Shown here piece after piece: positions 24,252 through 30,535 of a stretch of 64,000 nucleotides of DNA. The position numbers were made by a program, and so were the translations under genes. The DNA is taken from positions 372,001 to 436,000 of the forward strand of contig NZ_BCNW01000001.1 in NCBI RefSeq assembly GCF_001571385.1, in the 5' to 3' direction. A model generated the notes under the pieces. It worked only from the letters and a program-made list of their open reading frames with translations, did not search any database and was not told the origin of the DNA. This DNA comes from Methanofollis ethanolicus (GTDB lineage Archaea > Halobacteriota > Methanomicrobia > Methanomicrobiales > Methanofollaceae). The number at the start of each line of letters is the position of its first letter. Position 1 is the first letter of the stretch.

Positions 24252-24721
24252 TCTGCTTTCACCCCTGCGTAGTGTGCCAGGGCCACTTTCGACCGGTGTT
24301 CTTCAATCTCAACCTTGTGATACGCTGCGTATGTTCTCAGGATCTGCCAGATCTCGTCCTCGCTGAAGGTCCGCCCGGTTTGCCGGAGCACTTCCGCGTT
24401 CAGGTCATTCTTCAGAACCTTGAAGGCAGTTCTGAGGCCCTTCATGGCGATGAGGGGGAGGCCGACCTTCCCGATGTACTCCAGCAGTACCTTTTCGTCG
24501 TCGTGCCGCCGGTCGCCGTGCTCGCGCATCTGCTCGATCCAGTCACGCGTTACGGGGTCAAGTTTCCCGGCTGCGTCTGCACATGCCGCACCGTGAACGG
24601 TGACAGTGATGCAGGCGCGCAGATACTCCGAGCGGGAAGTGAACCCCATGTACGGGATCTGTTCGTCGAGGGTGGTGAGATCGTGATCGGCCGCGACGAA
24701 GTGCACCGTTTTTTCACTCAT
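24248..24721 (-). CDS. RHH-like N-terminus plus helical domain, early virus protein
   Basis: 157 aa. Residues 3-40 resemble a ribbon-helix-helix (HFVAADHDLTTLDEQIPYMG, FTSRSEYLRACITV). The rest is helical, with FSEDEIWQILRTYAAYHKVE near the end. Its ATG overlaps the stop of the 48-aa gene (ATGA). Probably a regulator at the head of the leftward operon. Confidence 0.6.
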   Translation of the reverse strand: MSEKTVHFVAADHDLTTLDEQIPYMGFTSRSEYLRACITVTVHGAACADAAGKLDPVTRDWIEQMREHGDRRHDDEKVLLEYIGKVGLPLIAMKGLRTAFKVLKNDLNAEVLRQTGRTFSEDEIWQILRTYAAYHKVEIEEHRSKVALAHYAGVKAE

Positions 24722-24864
24722 CTGTACTTCTCCGGGTTTTCATCCACGTGGCTCCTGATGAGGGCCATGATCGTAGGGCTGGCATCACGGGGGTGCCGGG
24801 CCTTAAATTTTGACCAGGTCTCTTTGTCCTTCTGCCCAACAGAGAGTGTTACGTTCTCAGCCAA
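24718..24864 (-). CDS. Small protein starting at TTG, first gene of leftward virus operon
   Basis: 48 aa: after the TTG start it reads AENVTLSVGQKDKETWSKFK then a helix to ENPEKYR. GGAGG lies 9 to 11 bases upstream. The in-frame ATG a little upstream runs into a stop at once. The stop overlaps the next start. The strand-helix order resembles a minimal RHH. Confidence 0.5.
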   Translation of the reverse strand: MAENVTLSVGQKDKETWSKFKARHPRDASPTIMALIRSHVDENPEKYR

Positions 24865-24986
24865 GTTTCATCGTTCCTCCACTATGTTATCAGTGCTGTT
24901 ACAGCACTGCATACATGGATACGTGGTGCCCGTATTTATAGATGCTGTTTTATACCGCTTCAACCTCAGATATGTGTAGAGTGAGA
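24865..24986. promoter_or_regulatory. Divergent control region with perfect 8-bp-arm palindrome
   Basis: The region separates the leftward operon from the rightward RHH gene. CAGTGCTG-TTA-CAGCACTG at 24891-24909 is a perfect inverted repeat. A TTTATAG element at 24933-24939 could be the TATA box of the rightward gene. A natural operator for the RHH protein encoded beside it. Confidence 0.6.
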
Positions 24987-25229
24987 ATGGGGATAGAATC
25001 TAAGAAATCTCAAGTTGCATGTCGCGTGAGTAGAGAAATATTCGATAAGGTAAAGGCTCTGACTCAGGGAGATGACCCCCCTTTTGAGAGCGTCAGCGAA
25101 TATCTCTATAGTCTCATCGTGGCAGACCTGGGACGCCGAGAAATGGGTGCTGACGTAGCAACCTATCAGTTACTGGATCTCCTGAAAAAACCTGAGATCC
25201 AAGCAGAGATCAAGCGCCTTCTGAAGTGA
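24987..25229 (+). CDS. Ribbon-helix-helix regulator, divergent from main virus operon
   Basis: 80 aa from ATG 24987. QVACRVSREIFDKVKALTQG as strand and first helix, then VSEYLYSLIVADLG as second helix, is a typical RHH. A longer upstream start at 24942 would cover the TATA-like element. Probably controls the divergent promoters, acting like a lysogeny repressor. Ends in a Leu/Lys-rich helix (PEIQAEIKRLLK). Confidence 0.65.
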   Translation: MGIESKKSQVACRVSREIFDKVKALTQGDDPPFESVSEYLYSLIVADLGRREMGADVATYQLLDLLKKPEIQAEIKRLLK

Positions 25230-25543
25230 CTGCTCCCCCGACTTCAGTCGTGGGCTTTCTGCCATTAGATCGTAAGCATGTATTTTGTACCATGTACAAT
25301 GTACAAACTTCGATTTCTTTTCCTAGGGAACACCCCCCCATTCCAACAGACCCTCTGTTGCTATTTAAGAGATAATATATACAAGAAAAGACATATCCTA
25401 CAACACGGTGTGAATAACACACTCTTCTTCTGAAGTGGGTGTGAACCTGCTGGAGTACCCCCCATACATCTTTTTCACGAAATCGAAGTTTGTACATTGT
25501 ACATGGTACAAAATACATGCGTGAGTATACTGAGGCCCGGCCA
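25230..25543. repeat. Gene-free segment with 42-bp inverted repeat and GTAC iterons (candidate origin)
   Basis: Arms at 25276-25317 and 25479-25520 are exact reverse complements over 42 bases. Each arm holds three GTAC units at 7-base spacing (GTACCATGTACAATGTAC). The 161-base interior contains an AT-rich stretch with AATATATAC and several GTGTGAA/AACACAC motifs. There is no credible gene. Iterons around an AT-rich core are typical of replication origins or of strong operators. Confidence 0.65.
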
Positions 25544-25768
25544 TCAGGCAGGGTCATTCAGCAGAATCTCTTTGATCCGTCCGATAATAGTCGGGGACAA
25601 CAGCGCCCGGACGAAGGGGTCGCTGTAGTCTATCCTTTGTGCCTCTCTGCTTTCCCGTGCTCCGGAGTACTGCCTATGGCTCTCCTTCGCCACACCCTTT
25701 TCGGGCCTATGTTCATCGGGTTCCGGGATCGCGTCCGCACATCGTTCTGATGTTGCTTGTAGGTCCAT
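25544..25768 (-). CDS. Small hypothetical virus protein
   Basis: 74 aa from ATG 25768, acidic and polar, with a plausible amphipathic C-terminal helix (DPFVRALLSPTIIGRIKEIL). No clear ribosome-binding site. It ends next to the inverted repeat. Coding character is moderate. Confidence 0.4.
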   Translation of the reverse strand: MDLQATSERCADAIPEPDEHRPEKGVAKESHRQYSGARESREAQRIDYSDPFVRALLSPTIIGRIKEILLNDPA

Positions 25769-25960
25769 AGGCAAACCCATCAAGAGGGTGGGGCGGTGCT
25801 CACCGTTAACCCTGTTACCGCGCGGTGTGAAAGTGAAAATGTGTTAACGCAACTTTGTTGGACTGCCTATCGGGTCTGCATTGCGGGTCTGCATAGCGTC
25901 CCAGCGTGAAAGTGATCCTCGTCCAAAACTATATCTTTCCAGATACCGACATCATCGCGT
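25769..25960. promoter_or_regulatory. Intergenic with short direct repeats and TATA box for the 57-aa gene
   Basis: Contains paired GTGAAAGTGA motifs near 25830 and 25902, two GGGTCTGCAT copies, and GTTAAC sites. A CTATATCTT element near 25929-25937 lies about 28 bases before ATG 25961, so that gene is probably read from a leaderless transcript. Confidence 0.45.
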
Positions 25961-26134
25961 ATGCCGACGAAGACGGTAGTCGAGCGGAAGAAGGCAGCAA
26001 CCCCGAAGACTAAGAGAACCCTTACTCAGGCTGAAATCCAAGCCAGTATCGATAGACTGGATGCAGACATGCGGAAATGGGGGGAGGGTCGGAAATATAC
26101 TCACGATGAGATAAAAAAGATGCTGGGGCTATAA
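25961..26134 (+). CDS. 57-residue basic protein converging on RelE toxin
   Basis: ATG 25961 to TAA 26134. A Lys/Arg/Thr-rich start is followed by a helix (LTQAEIQASIDRLDADMRKW) and KYTHDEIKKMLGL. Similar in build to short RHH or CopG-type antitoxins. It overlaps the 3' end of the convergent RelE gene by 6 bases, mirroring the pair at 12.0-12.5 kb. Confidence 0.55.
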   Translation: MPTKTVVERKKAATPKTKRTLTQAEIQASIDRLDADMRKWGEGRKYTHDEIKKMLGL

Positions 26135-26443
26135 ATCGACGTGTGAGTACTTCTTGTGCGCCGCCTCGAAACCCATAACCTCGTGGATTTCCACAGATGT
26201 TTTTTGCTCTGCTTTCATCACCTTATAAAACACCGTGTATTTCCTCTGAATATGTAGCCGGTGAGTGTTCTCCTTCCCTTTCAGTTTCTTCTTGTTGCAC
26301 TGTTTGATCGAAGTCAACAGGTGTTCGCCCAGGCAAAACTCTATTTTCTGGATGATTTTTTTGACATACTCGTTATCTCCGCGCTTGATTGCCTGAAGAT
26401 GTTTTTTTGCCGTCTCTGTGTATGTGATCTCGTATTTCGTCAT
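26129..26443 (-). CDS. RelE/ParE-family toxin
   Basis: 104 aa from ATG 26443, with GAGGGA just upstream. The fold reads YEITYTETAKKHLQAIKRG, helix pair with CLGEHLL, LKGKENTHRLHIQRKYTVFY, and a last strand. RelE-like toxins act as ribosome-dependent ribonucleases or gyrase inhibitors. Follows its antitoxin by 7 bases. Related to the toxin at 12255-12548. Confidence 0.75.
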   Translation of the reverse strand: MTKYEITYTETAKKHLQAIKRGDNEYVKKIIQKIEFCLGEHLLTSIKQCNKKKLKGKENTHRLHIQRKYTVFYKVMKAEQKTSVEIHEVMGFEAAHKKYSHVDL

Positions 26444-26450
26444 ACATCCC

Positions 26451-26609
26451 TCAGACCTCGATGCCTCGTGCACGCAGTGCGGCGATCACGCCCTGTTCTG
26501 CCGCCTCAGACATCGGGATGCTCGCTTCCTTCGCCAGGAGGTAGACGTTCTCGCGGATGTAGATGGAAGTCTGCTGAAATACCTCTCCCTTTGCATTGAT
26601 TCGCTTCAT
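26451..26609 (-). CDS. Antitoxin-like protein upstream of RelE
   Basis: 52 aa. KGEVFQQTSIYIRENVYLLA is a strand plus helix and ASIPMSEAAEQGVIAALRAR the second helix of an RHH-type antitoxin. ATG 26609 lies about 27 bases after a CTTTAAGAG TATA-like element, so the message may be leaderless. Forms a classical antitoxin-toxin order with the next gene. Confidence 0.7.
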   Translation of the reverse strand: MKRINAKGEVFQQTSIYIRENVYLLAKEASIPMSEAAEQGVIAALRARGIEV

Positions 26610-26734
26610 AGCCAGTACGTGGCGGGTATTGCCTCTTAAAGAGCGGGTGCCACGCGTCGCCCCCGTTGACCCCCCCTTGACCTGTGGCACCCTCTCTTTA
26701 TGGTGGTCTAAGCAGAGTCTCAGATACACAAATA

Positions 26735-26764
26735 TGTCCGCATGTGTCCGGACATGTCCGGACA
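26735..26764. promoter_or_regulatory. Three tandem 10-bp iterons, TGTCCGGACA type
   Basis: TGTCCGCATG at 26735 followed by two perfect palindromes TGTCCGGACA at 26745 and 26755, spaced exactly 10 bases. They end at the ribosome-binding site (AGGAG, 26764-26768) of the RHH gene, so an RHH protein bound here could block its own translation start or promoter. One turn of helix per unit fits cooperative RHH binding. Confidence 0.65.
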
Positions 26765-26777
26765 GGAGAAAAGAGAA

Positions 26778-27041
26778 ATGAAAAAAGGAGAAAAAGCAAA
26801 GCCGACGATAATCCACCGGATTAGGAAACGGATGCACACAACGGTATCCCCGGAAACGTATGATTATCTGAAAGAAACTGCTCTAAACGTGGGCCAATTG
26901 CTCGATAGCGCTGTTTCTGAACTCCGAAAACTAAGGCACCACAATCTGGTCTTAATTTCACAAAACAAGGAAAAAGAATGGGCCCGGGGCGATTCGAACG
27001 CCCGACCTCCGCCGTGTGAAGGCGACGTCATAGCCAGCTAG
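26778..27041 (+). CDS. RHH-domain protein, truncated at attR; probable N-terminal part of the viral integrase
   Basis: ATG 26778 with AGGAG 9 bases upstream. Residues 10-55 form an RHH-like fold (RIRKRMHTTVSPETYDYLKE, TALNVGQLLDSAVSELRKL). The frame enters the tRNA-Val antisense and stops at 27039. Through the shared att core it is in the same frame as the integrase at the left end, so the circle would encode one protein of about 473 aa. In the integrated state the RHH part is made alone, with a tail read from tRNA antisense. Confidence 0.65.
   Translation: MKKGEKAKPTIIHRIRKRMHTTVSPETYDYLKETALNVGQLLDSAVSELRKLRHHNLVLISQNKEKEWARGDSNARPPPCEGDVIAS
26978..27038. repeat. attR: virus-side copy within intact tRNA-Val
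   Basis: Matches 10673-10733 over 60 of 61 bases and makes up the 3' portion of the tRNA gene. Because the intact tRNA is here, its 3' part came from the virus. Confidence 0.9.
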
Positions 27042-27052
27042 ACCACGAGCCC
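26979..27052 (-). tRNA. tRNA-Val (anticodon CAC)
   Basis: 74 bases. Acceptor GGGCTCG pairs with CGGGCCC with one G-T pair; D arm, anticodon stem around loop TTCACAC, variable loop and a T arm with TTCGAAT are all normal. The discriminator is A and CCA is not encoded. No intron. This is the integration target of the provirus. Confidence 0.93.
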
Positions 27053-27183
27053 GTGTTCGTACATCATTGGAGGAGATGCGTAATAAACCTTCTTCCTCCC
27101 TCCGTGCCGGTGACGGCGTGACCGCTTCGGGACGATGAGGAGGGCGCAGGAAGGGTGGATGAGAAAACAGCCTCAGAAGGAAA

Positions 27184-27254
27184 TGCATCGACCGGGAATT
27201 GAACCCGGGCTATTGGCTTGGAAGGCCAAAGTCATGCCACTAGACCATCGATGC
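27184..27254 (-). tRNA. tRNA-Gly (anticodon TCC)
   Basis: 71 bases. Acceptor GCATCGA pairs with TCGATGC, the anticodon loop is CTTCCAA, the T loop is TTCAATT, and the discriminator is A. No encoded CCA. Lies 131 bases upstream of tRNA-Val on the same strand. Confidence 0.92.
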
Positions 27255-27307
27255 AGGGGTACCGTACGATATTCGCACCGATGACATAAAATGGTATTGC
27301 CGGGGGT

Positions 27308-28192
27308 TTACCGCGGCATATACCCGATCTCTTCTTCGAGGGCCTCGAGGGCAGCGACCCGCTTCTCCAGGGCCGGGTGGGTGGAGAAGAGCTCCATGAT
27401 GGTGTTCCCCGAGAGAGCCGGGATGATGAAGAAGGCATTCGCCCCTGAGACCTCCTGCTTCTTCTCCGGCGGGATCATGTCCATCCTCCCGCTGATCTTG
27501 TTGAGCGCGGAGATGAGGGCGCGGGGCTTGCCCGTGATGTACGCACTGCCCGCGTCGGCCGCGAACTCCCGATAGCGGGAGAGAGTGCGGATCAGCAGGG
27601 TGGCAACGATCCAGACAACGATCGAGACGACCCAGGCGGCCATCCAGGCGCCCCCCTCCCGGCGGTCGCCGAGGGAGAAGAGCCAGGCGTTCTGCATGAT
27701 GATCGCCGCCACCATTGCCAGGAACGAGGCGATGGTCAGGGTCATGACGTCCCTGTTCTTCACGTGTGCGATCTCGTGGGCGAGCACCGCCTCAAGTTCG
27801 TCGCGGGTGAGGAGACGCATGATCGAGTCGGTCGCCGCCACCACCGCGTGGGAGGGGCTCCTGCCGGTCGCGAAGGCATTGGGCACCGGGGAGGGCATGA
27901 TGGCCACGCGGGGCTTGGGGATCCCTGCCTCTGCGGCGAGTTTCTCCACGATCCTGTGAAGCTCCGGGTACTCCTCCTCGCTCACTTCCTGGGCGCCCGT
28001 GCTCATGAGCACCAGCCTGTCGGAGAAGAAGTACTGCGCGAAGGCCATCACCGCGGCGATGGCGACAAGACTCCACGGACCGATGCCGAACAGGCTCCCG
28101 AGTATCGTGAGGAAGATCAGGTAGACCAGGAGCAGGAGTGCCCAGGTCATGAGCTGCCTCATTGTGAGCCCGAAGTCACGTTTCCACTGCAT
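27308..28192 (-). CDS. htpX: HtpX-like membrane zinc metalloprotease (M48)
   Basis: 294 aa. Two N-terminal transmembrane helices (about 13-33 and 38-55), the zinc motif HEIAH at 139-143, two more helices at about 155-200, then the third-ligand segment REFAADAGSAY. This is the full HtpX layout; the protease degrades misfolded membrane proteins with its active site in the cytoplasm. Length matches the family. Divergent from thi4. Confidence 0.88.
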   Translation of the reverse strand: MQWKRDFGLTMRQLMTWALLLLVYLIFLTILGSLFGIGPWSLVAIAAVMAFAQYFFSDRLVLMSTGAQEVSEEEYPELHRIVEKLAAEAGIPKPRVAIMPSPVPNAFATGRSPSHAVVAATDSIMRLLTRDELEAVLAHEIAHVKNRDVMTLTIASFLAMVAAIIMQNAWLFSLGDRREGGAWMAAWVVSIVVWIVATLLIRTLSRYREFAADAGSAYITGKPRALISALNKISGRMDMIPPEKKQEVSGANAFFIIPALSGNTIMELFSTHPALEKRVAALEALEEEIGYMPR

Positions 28193-28291
28193 ATTACTAT
28201 GAAGTATCCTCTCTCACCCTATAATACCTGTGAAACTACGAACAGTTGAAGAATCCCTATTTCTATGTGCGCTTCCCAATAATGCATCGAC

Positions 28292-29065
28292 ATGAACCAG
28301 ATGGAACTCGATGAAGTGACAATCAGCAGGGCCATCCTGAAAACCCAGATGGAGACGATGGTCGAGTACCTCGACCTCGATGTCGCCGTTATCGGCGGCG
28401 GCCCGTCCGGCATCACCTGCGCCGCCCTGCTTGCAGAGAAAGGACTGAAAGTCGGTCTTATTGAGAAGAAACTCTCCATCGGTGGCGGCATGTGGGGCGG
28501 CGGCATGATGTTCCCGCGGATCGTCGTCCAGGCAGCGGCAAAGCGCCTCCTCGACCGCTTCGGCATCGCCTCGACCGAGGCCGAACCCGGCTATTATGTC
28601 GCGAAGTCTGTCGAGTCCGTCTCCAAACTCACTGCCGCCGCCTGCACCGCGGGTGCCGAGTTCTTCAACCTCATCGCCGTCGAGGACGTCGTCGTCAAGG
28701 CCGACGGCCGGGTCTCGGGCCTCGTCATCAACTGGAGCCCGGTCGAGATGGCCGGCCTCCACGTCGACCCCCTCACCATCAGGTGCCGCGCCGTCGTCGA
28801 CGCCACCGGCCACGACGCCACCATCTGTCACATGGTCGCGAAGAAGGGCGGCGACCTCCCCATCCGCGGCGAGGGCTATATGTGGGCCGACAGGGCCGAG
28901 GGCAACATCCTGGACCACACGAAGGAAGTCTTCCCTGGTCTCTTCGTCTGCGGCATGGCCGCGAACGCCGTCGGCGGCGAGTGCCGTATGGGCCCGATCT
29001 TCGGCGGCATGCTCCTCTCCGGCGAGAGGGCCGCCGCCCTCGTCGCCGCCGCGCTCAGGACCTGA
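28292..29065 (+). CDS. thi4: Thi4-type thiazole biosynthesis enzyme (ribose 1,5-bisphosphate isomerase / sulfide-dependent thiazole synthase)
   Basis: 257 aa. An FAD/NAD site GGGPSG at 35-40 is followed by [16 protein letters not shown] and, near the end, [20 protein letters not shown], all Thi4 hallmarks. It builds the thiazole moiety of thiamin from NAD and glycine. The suicide Cys of yeast Thi4 is not at the aligned place after ATGHD (Val by my hand alignment), as expected of the catalytic, sulfide-using archaeal form. Two Met codons (28292, 28301) are possible starts. Confidence 0.88.
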   Translation: MNQMELDEVTISRAILKTQMETMVEYLDLDVAVIGGGPSGITCAALLAEKGLKVGLIEKKLSIGGGMWGGGMMFPRIVVQAAAKRLLDRFGIASTEAEPGYYVAKSVESVSKLTAAACTAGAEFFNLIAVEDVVVKADGRVSGLVINWSPVEMAGLHVDPLTIRCRAVVDATGHDATICHMVAKKGGDLPIRGEGYMWADRAEGNILDHTKEVFPGLFVCGMAANAVGGECRMGPIFGGMLLSGERAAALVAAALRT

Positions 29066-29079
29066 CCCTCCGGCCAGGA

Positions 29080-29769
29080 ATGATAACCTTTTTTGATCGC
29101 CTCTCCAACGAGATGATCATGGACGAAGTCGATTCCGAGGCACTTGCCGATGCCGCCTACGGCATCTTCGAGATCCTGCTGAACAGAGGACTCCTTGCAC
29201 GCGGCGACCCCCTCTTTGCCCGCGTCGAAGGAGGGGTCGACTTCCAGGACGACTTCCTGGCGATCTTCGCCGACTTCCAGGCCGAGTACCCGCCCCTCGC
29301 CGCCGCCCTCGTCGGGCGCTTCGGGAGCGCGGCCGCCATCTACCATCTCATCTCAGGGGGCGAGGGCGTCACCCCCTCGAAGACGACGGAGACCTACTGG
29401 ATCATCGCCGACGACCCCGGGGCCGGGGACGTCGAACCCTACGGTGAGCAGGCCGGCAAATGGCTCATCTTCTGCGAGACCGCGGAGGTCGACGCCCTCT
29501 GGAAAAAGATCAGGGACGCTACCGTCGCCGGCGACCTCGGCGTCTCCGCAAAAGTGAGCACCGCACGCCCCAATCCCGACTCCCGGGACGAGAGGAAAGT
29601 GGTCTACGTCTATACCCGCGACTGGAGCGACGAGGCCGACGTCATGCGGGTCAGGTCGGCGCTCAGGGCCCTCGGCGTCGAGCAGAGGATAGGCTACAAG
29701 CGCAACCTCGAGACCTTTGCCGGGGAGTACGCGGAAGAGGGCAAGAAGGTCACGTACTACAGCGCCTGA
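29080..29769 (+). CDS. DUF1917/Bles03-like protein (putative phosphothreonine lyase fold)
   Basis: 229 aa from ATG 29080, 12 bases after thi4 stops. The N-terminal half is helical. The C-terminal half (TETYWIIADDPG, GKWLIFCETAEVDALWKKIR, VVYVYTRDWSDEADVMRVR, then RIGYKRN) has the pattern of the Bles03/C11orf68 family related to OspF-type phosphothreonine lyases. Catalytic activity is not established for this family. The long same-frame extension upstream is a shadow of thi4. Probably co-transcribed with thi4. Confidence 0.6.
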   Translation: MITFFDRLSNEMIMDEVDSEALADAAYGIFEILLNRGLLARGDPLFARVEGGVDFQDDFLAIFADFQAEYPPLAAALVGRFGSAAAIYHLISGGEGVTPSKTTETYWIIADDPGAGDVEPYGEQAGKWLIFCETAEVDALWKKIRDATVAGDLGVSAKVSTARPNPDSRDERKVVYVYTRDWSDEADVMRVRSALRALGVEQRIGYKRNLETFAGEYAEEGKKVTYYSA

Positions 29770-30341
29770 ATATTCCTTTTTTTTGGTTTTGTAGAATCGA
29801 GCATGAGTCCAGGAGGGAGACTCAAGCATATCGCATGAAAATTGTTCTGAGGAGATCGTCTGGTCGACGTGCCTTCCCGCACGCTCGCGCCGGGGGACTA
29901 CGCCAAAAATCAAAGATTTTCGAGCGGCAGCCTCCTAGAACCAGCACGCAAGAACAGGATATCTCCAGTTATCATTCCAGAAAGTACTCTCGCGGGAGGG
30001 TTTCTACAGTGCCTTTTTTTTAGTTTTTTTTGAAAACCCTCATGTGGAGTGAAAGTTTCCAGAAGAGATCGCGGGAGAATTCCTGTTCCCGGATGCCGGT
30101 GGCGGAGGACTGCTGCCCCCGGGAATTGTATTGGAAGAGGAGGGGGATCAGCGCTTCCTCTCCTGATATCTGGAGAAGAGACCACTCTCGTATGACGATC
30201 TCAACAGAACACTTGTTCAAACGTCCGGACCGCTCGGGAGGGGACGTGCAGACGACCGCAGATACTCTCCGGGCAAGAACACAGAAAAGTATGGTGAGGG
30301 TACCTGCCGTGCGGCCGGTCGCACGTCCCTCTCTATCCTGT
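29770..30341. other. Intergenic, 572 bases, with one-ended copy of the GCCGGGGGACTAC repeat
   Basis: GCCGGGGGACTAC at 29889-29901 is followed by a hairpin AAAATC-AAA-GATTTT and CGAG, as in the MITE-like repeats elsewhere. TAGAATCG-x2-CATGA near 29793 recurs at 62381. T-rich stretches near 29775 and 30012 could terminate the thi4 operon. No gene is visible between 29960 and 30341. Confidence 0.5.
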
Positions 30342-30488
30342 TTACGCCTTGCGTTCCTTGTTCTTGGGGCGGAGGTGCTTGTAGCCGCACTTGCGGCACT
30401 GTGTTGCTCTCAGTGCATTCCGTGCGTTGCAGCGCATGCAAACCATGACGTTGAGCAACCTTGCTTCTGCTTCAGGGAACCGTGCCAT
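30342..30488 (-). CDS. rpl40e: 50S ribosomal protein L40e
   Basis: 48 aa. The zinc site C18-x2-C21 and C32-x2-C35 ([19 protein letters not shown]) and the basic tail PKNKERKA are characteristic. Archaeal L40e lacks the ubiquitin fusion of eukaryotes. It lies downstream of the XTP pyrophosphatase gene on the same strand. Confidence 0.9.
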   Translation of the reverse strand: MARFPEAEARLLNVMVCMRCNARNALRATQCRKCGYKHLRPKNKERKA

Positions 30489-30535
30489 ATCTTATCTCAC
30501 CACTATTCGTTCTAAGTACAACGACGTTTGTCCAC

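Larger units (their letters stand above)
10673..27038. mobile_element. Integrated tailless icosahedral virus (DJR capsid / A32 ATPase type), about 16.3 kb, in tRNA-Val
   Basis: The element is bounded by 61-bp direct repeats (10673-10733 and 26978-27038, one mismatch) that correspond to the 3' part of tRNA-Val(CAC). The excised circle would be 16,305 bp. Inside lie an integrase, a capsid-like protein, a packaging ATPase, one-helix membrane proteins, PKD surface proteins, RecT, an HNH nuclease, RHH regulators and toxin-antitoxin genes. Almost all virion and replication genes are on the minus strand with tight ATGA or TGATG overlaps. Size and gene set match membrane-containing icosahedral archaeal viruses such as STIV or TKV4. 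Genes appear intact, so it may be inducible. Confidence 0.85.

Noticed and set aside
25210-25557. 115-codon minus-strand frame
   Set aside because: Runs through both arms of the 42-bp inverted repeat; the translation is Arg/Tyr/Cys-rich with no coding character.
28492-29079. 5' part of a long plus-strand frame ending at 29769
   Set aside because: Arg/Pro-rich shadow of thi4; the real gene in that frame starts at 29080.
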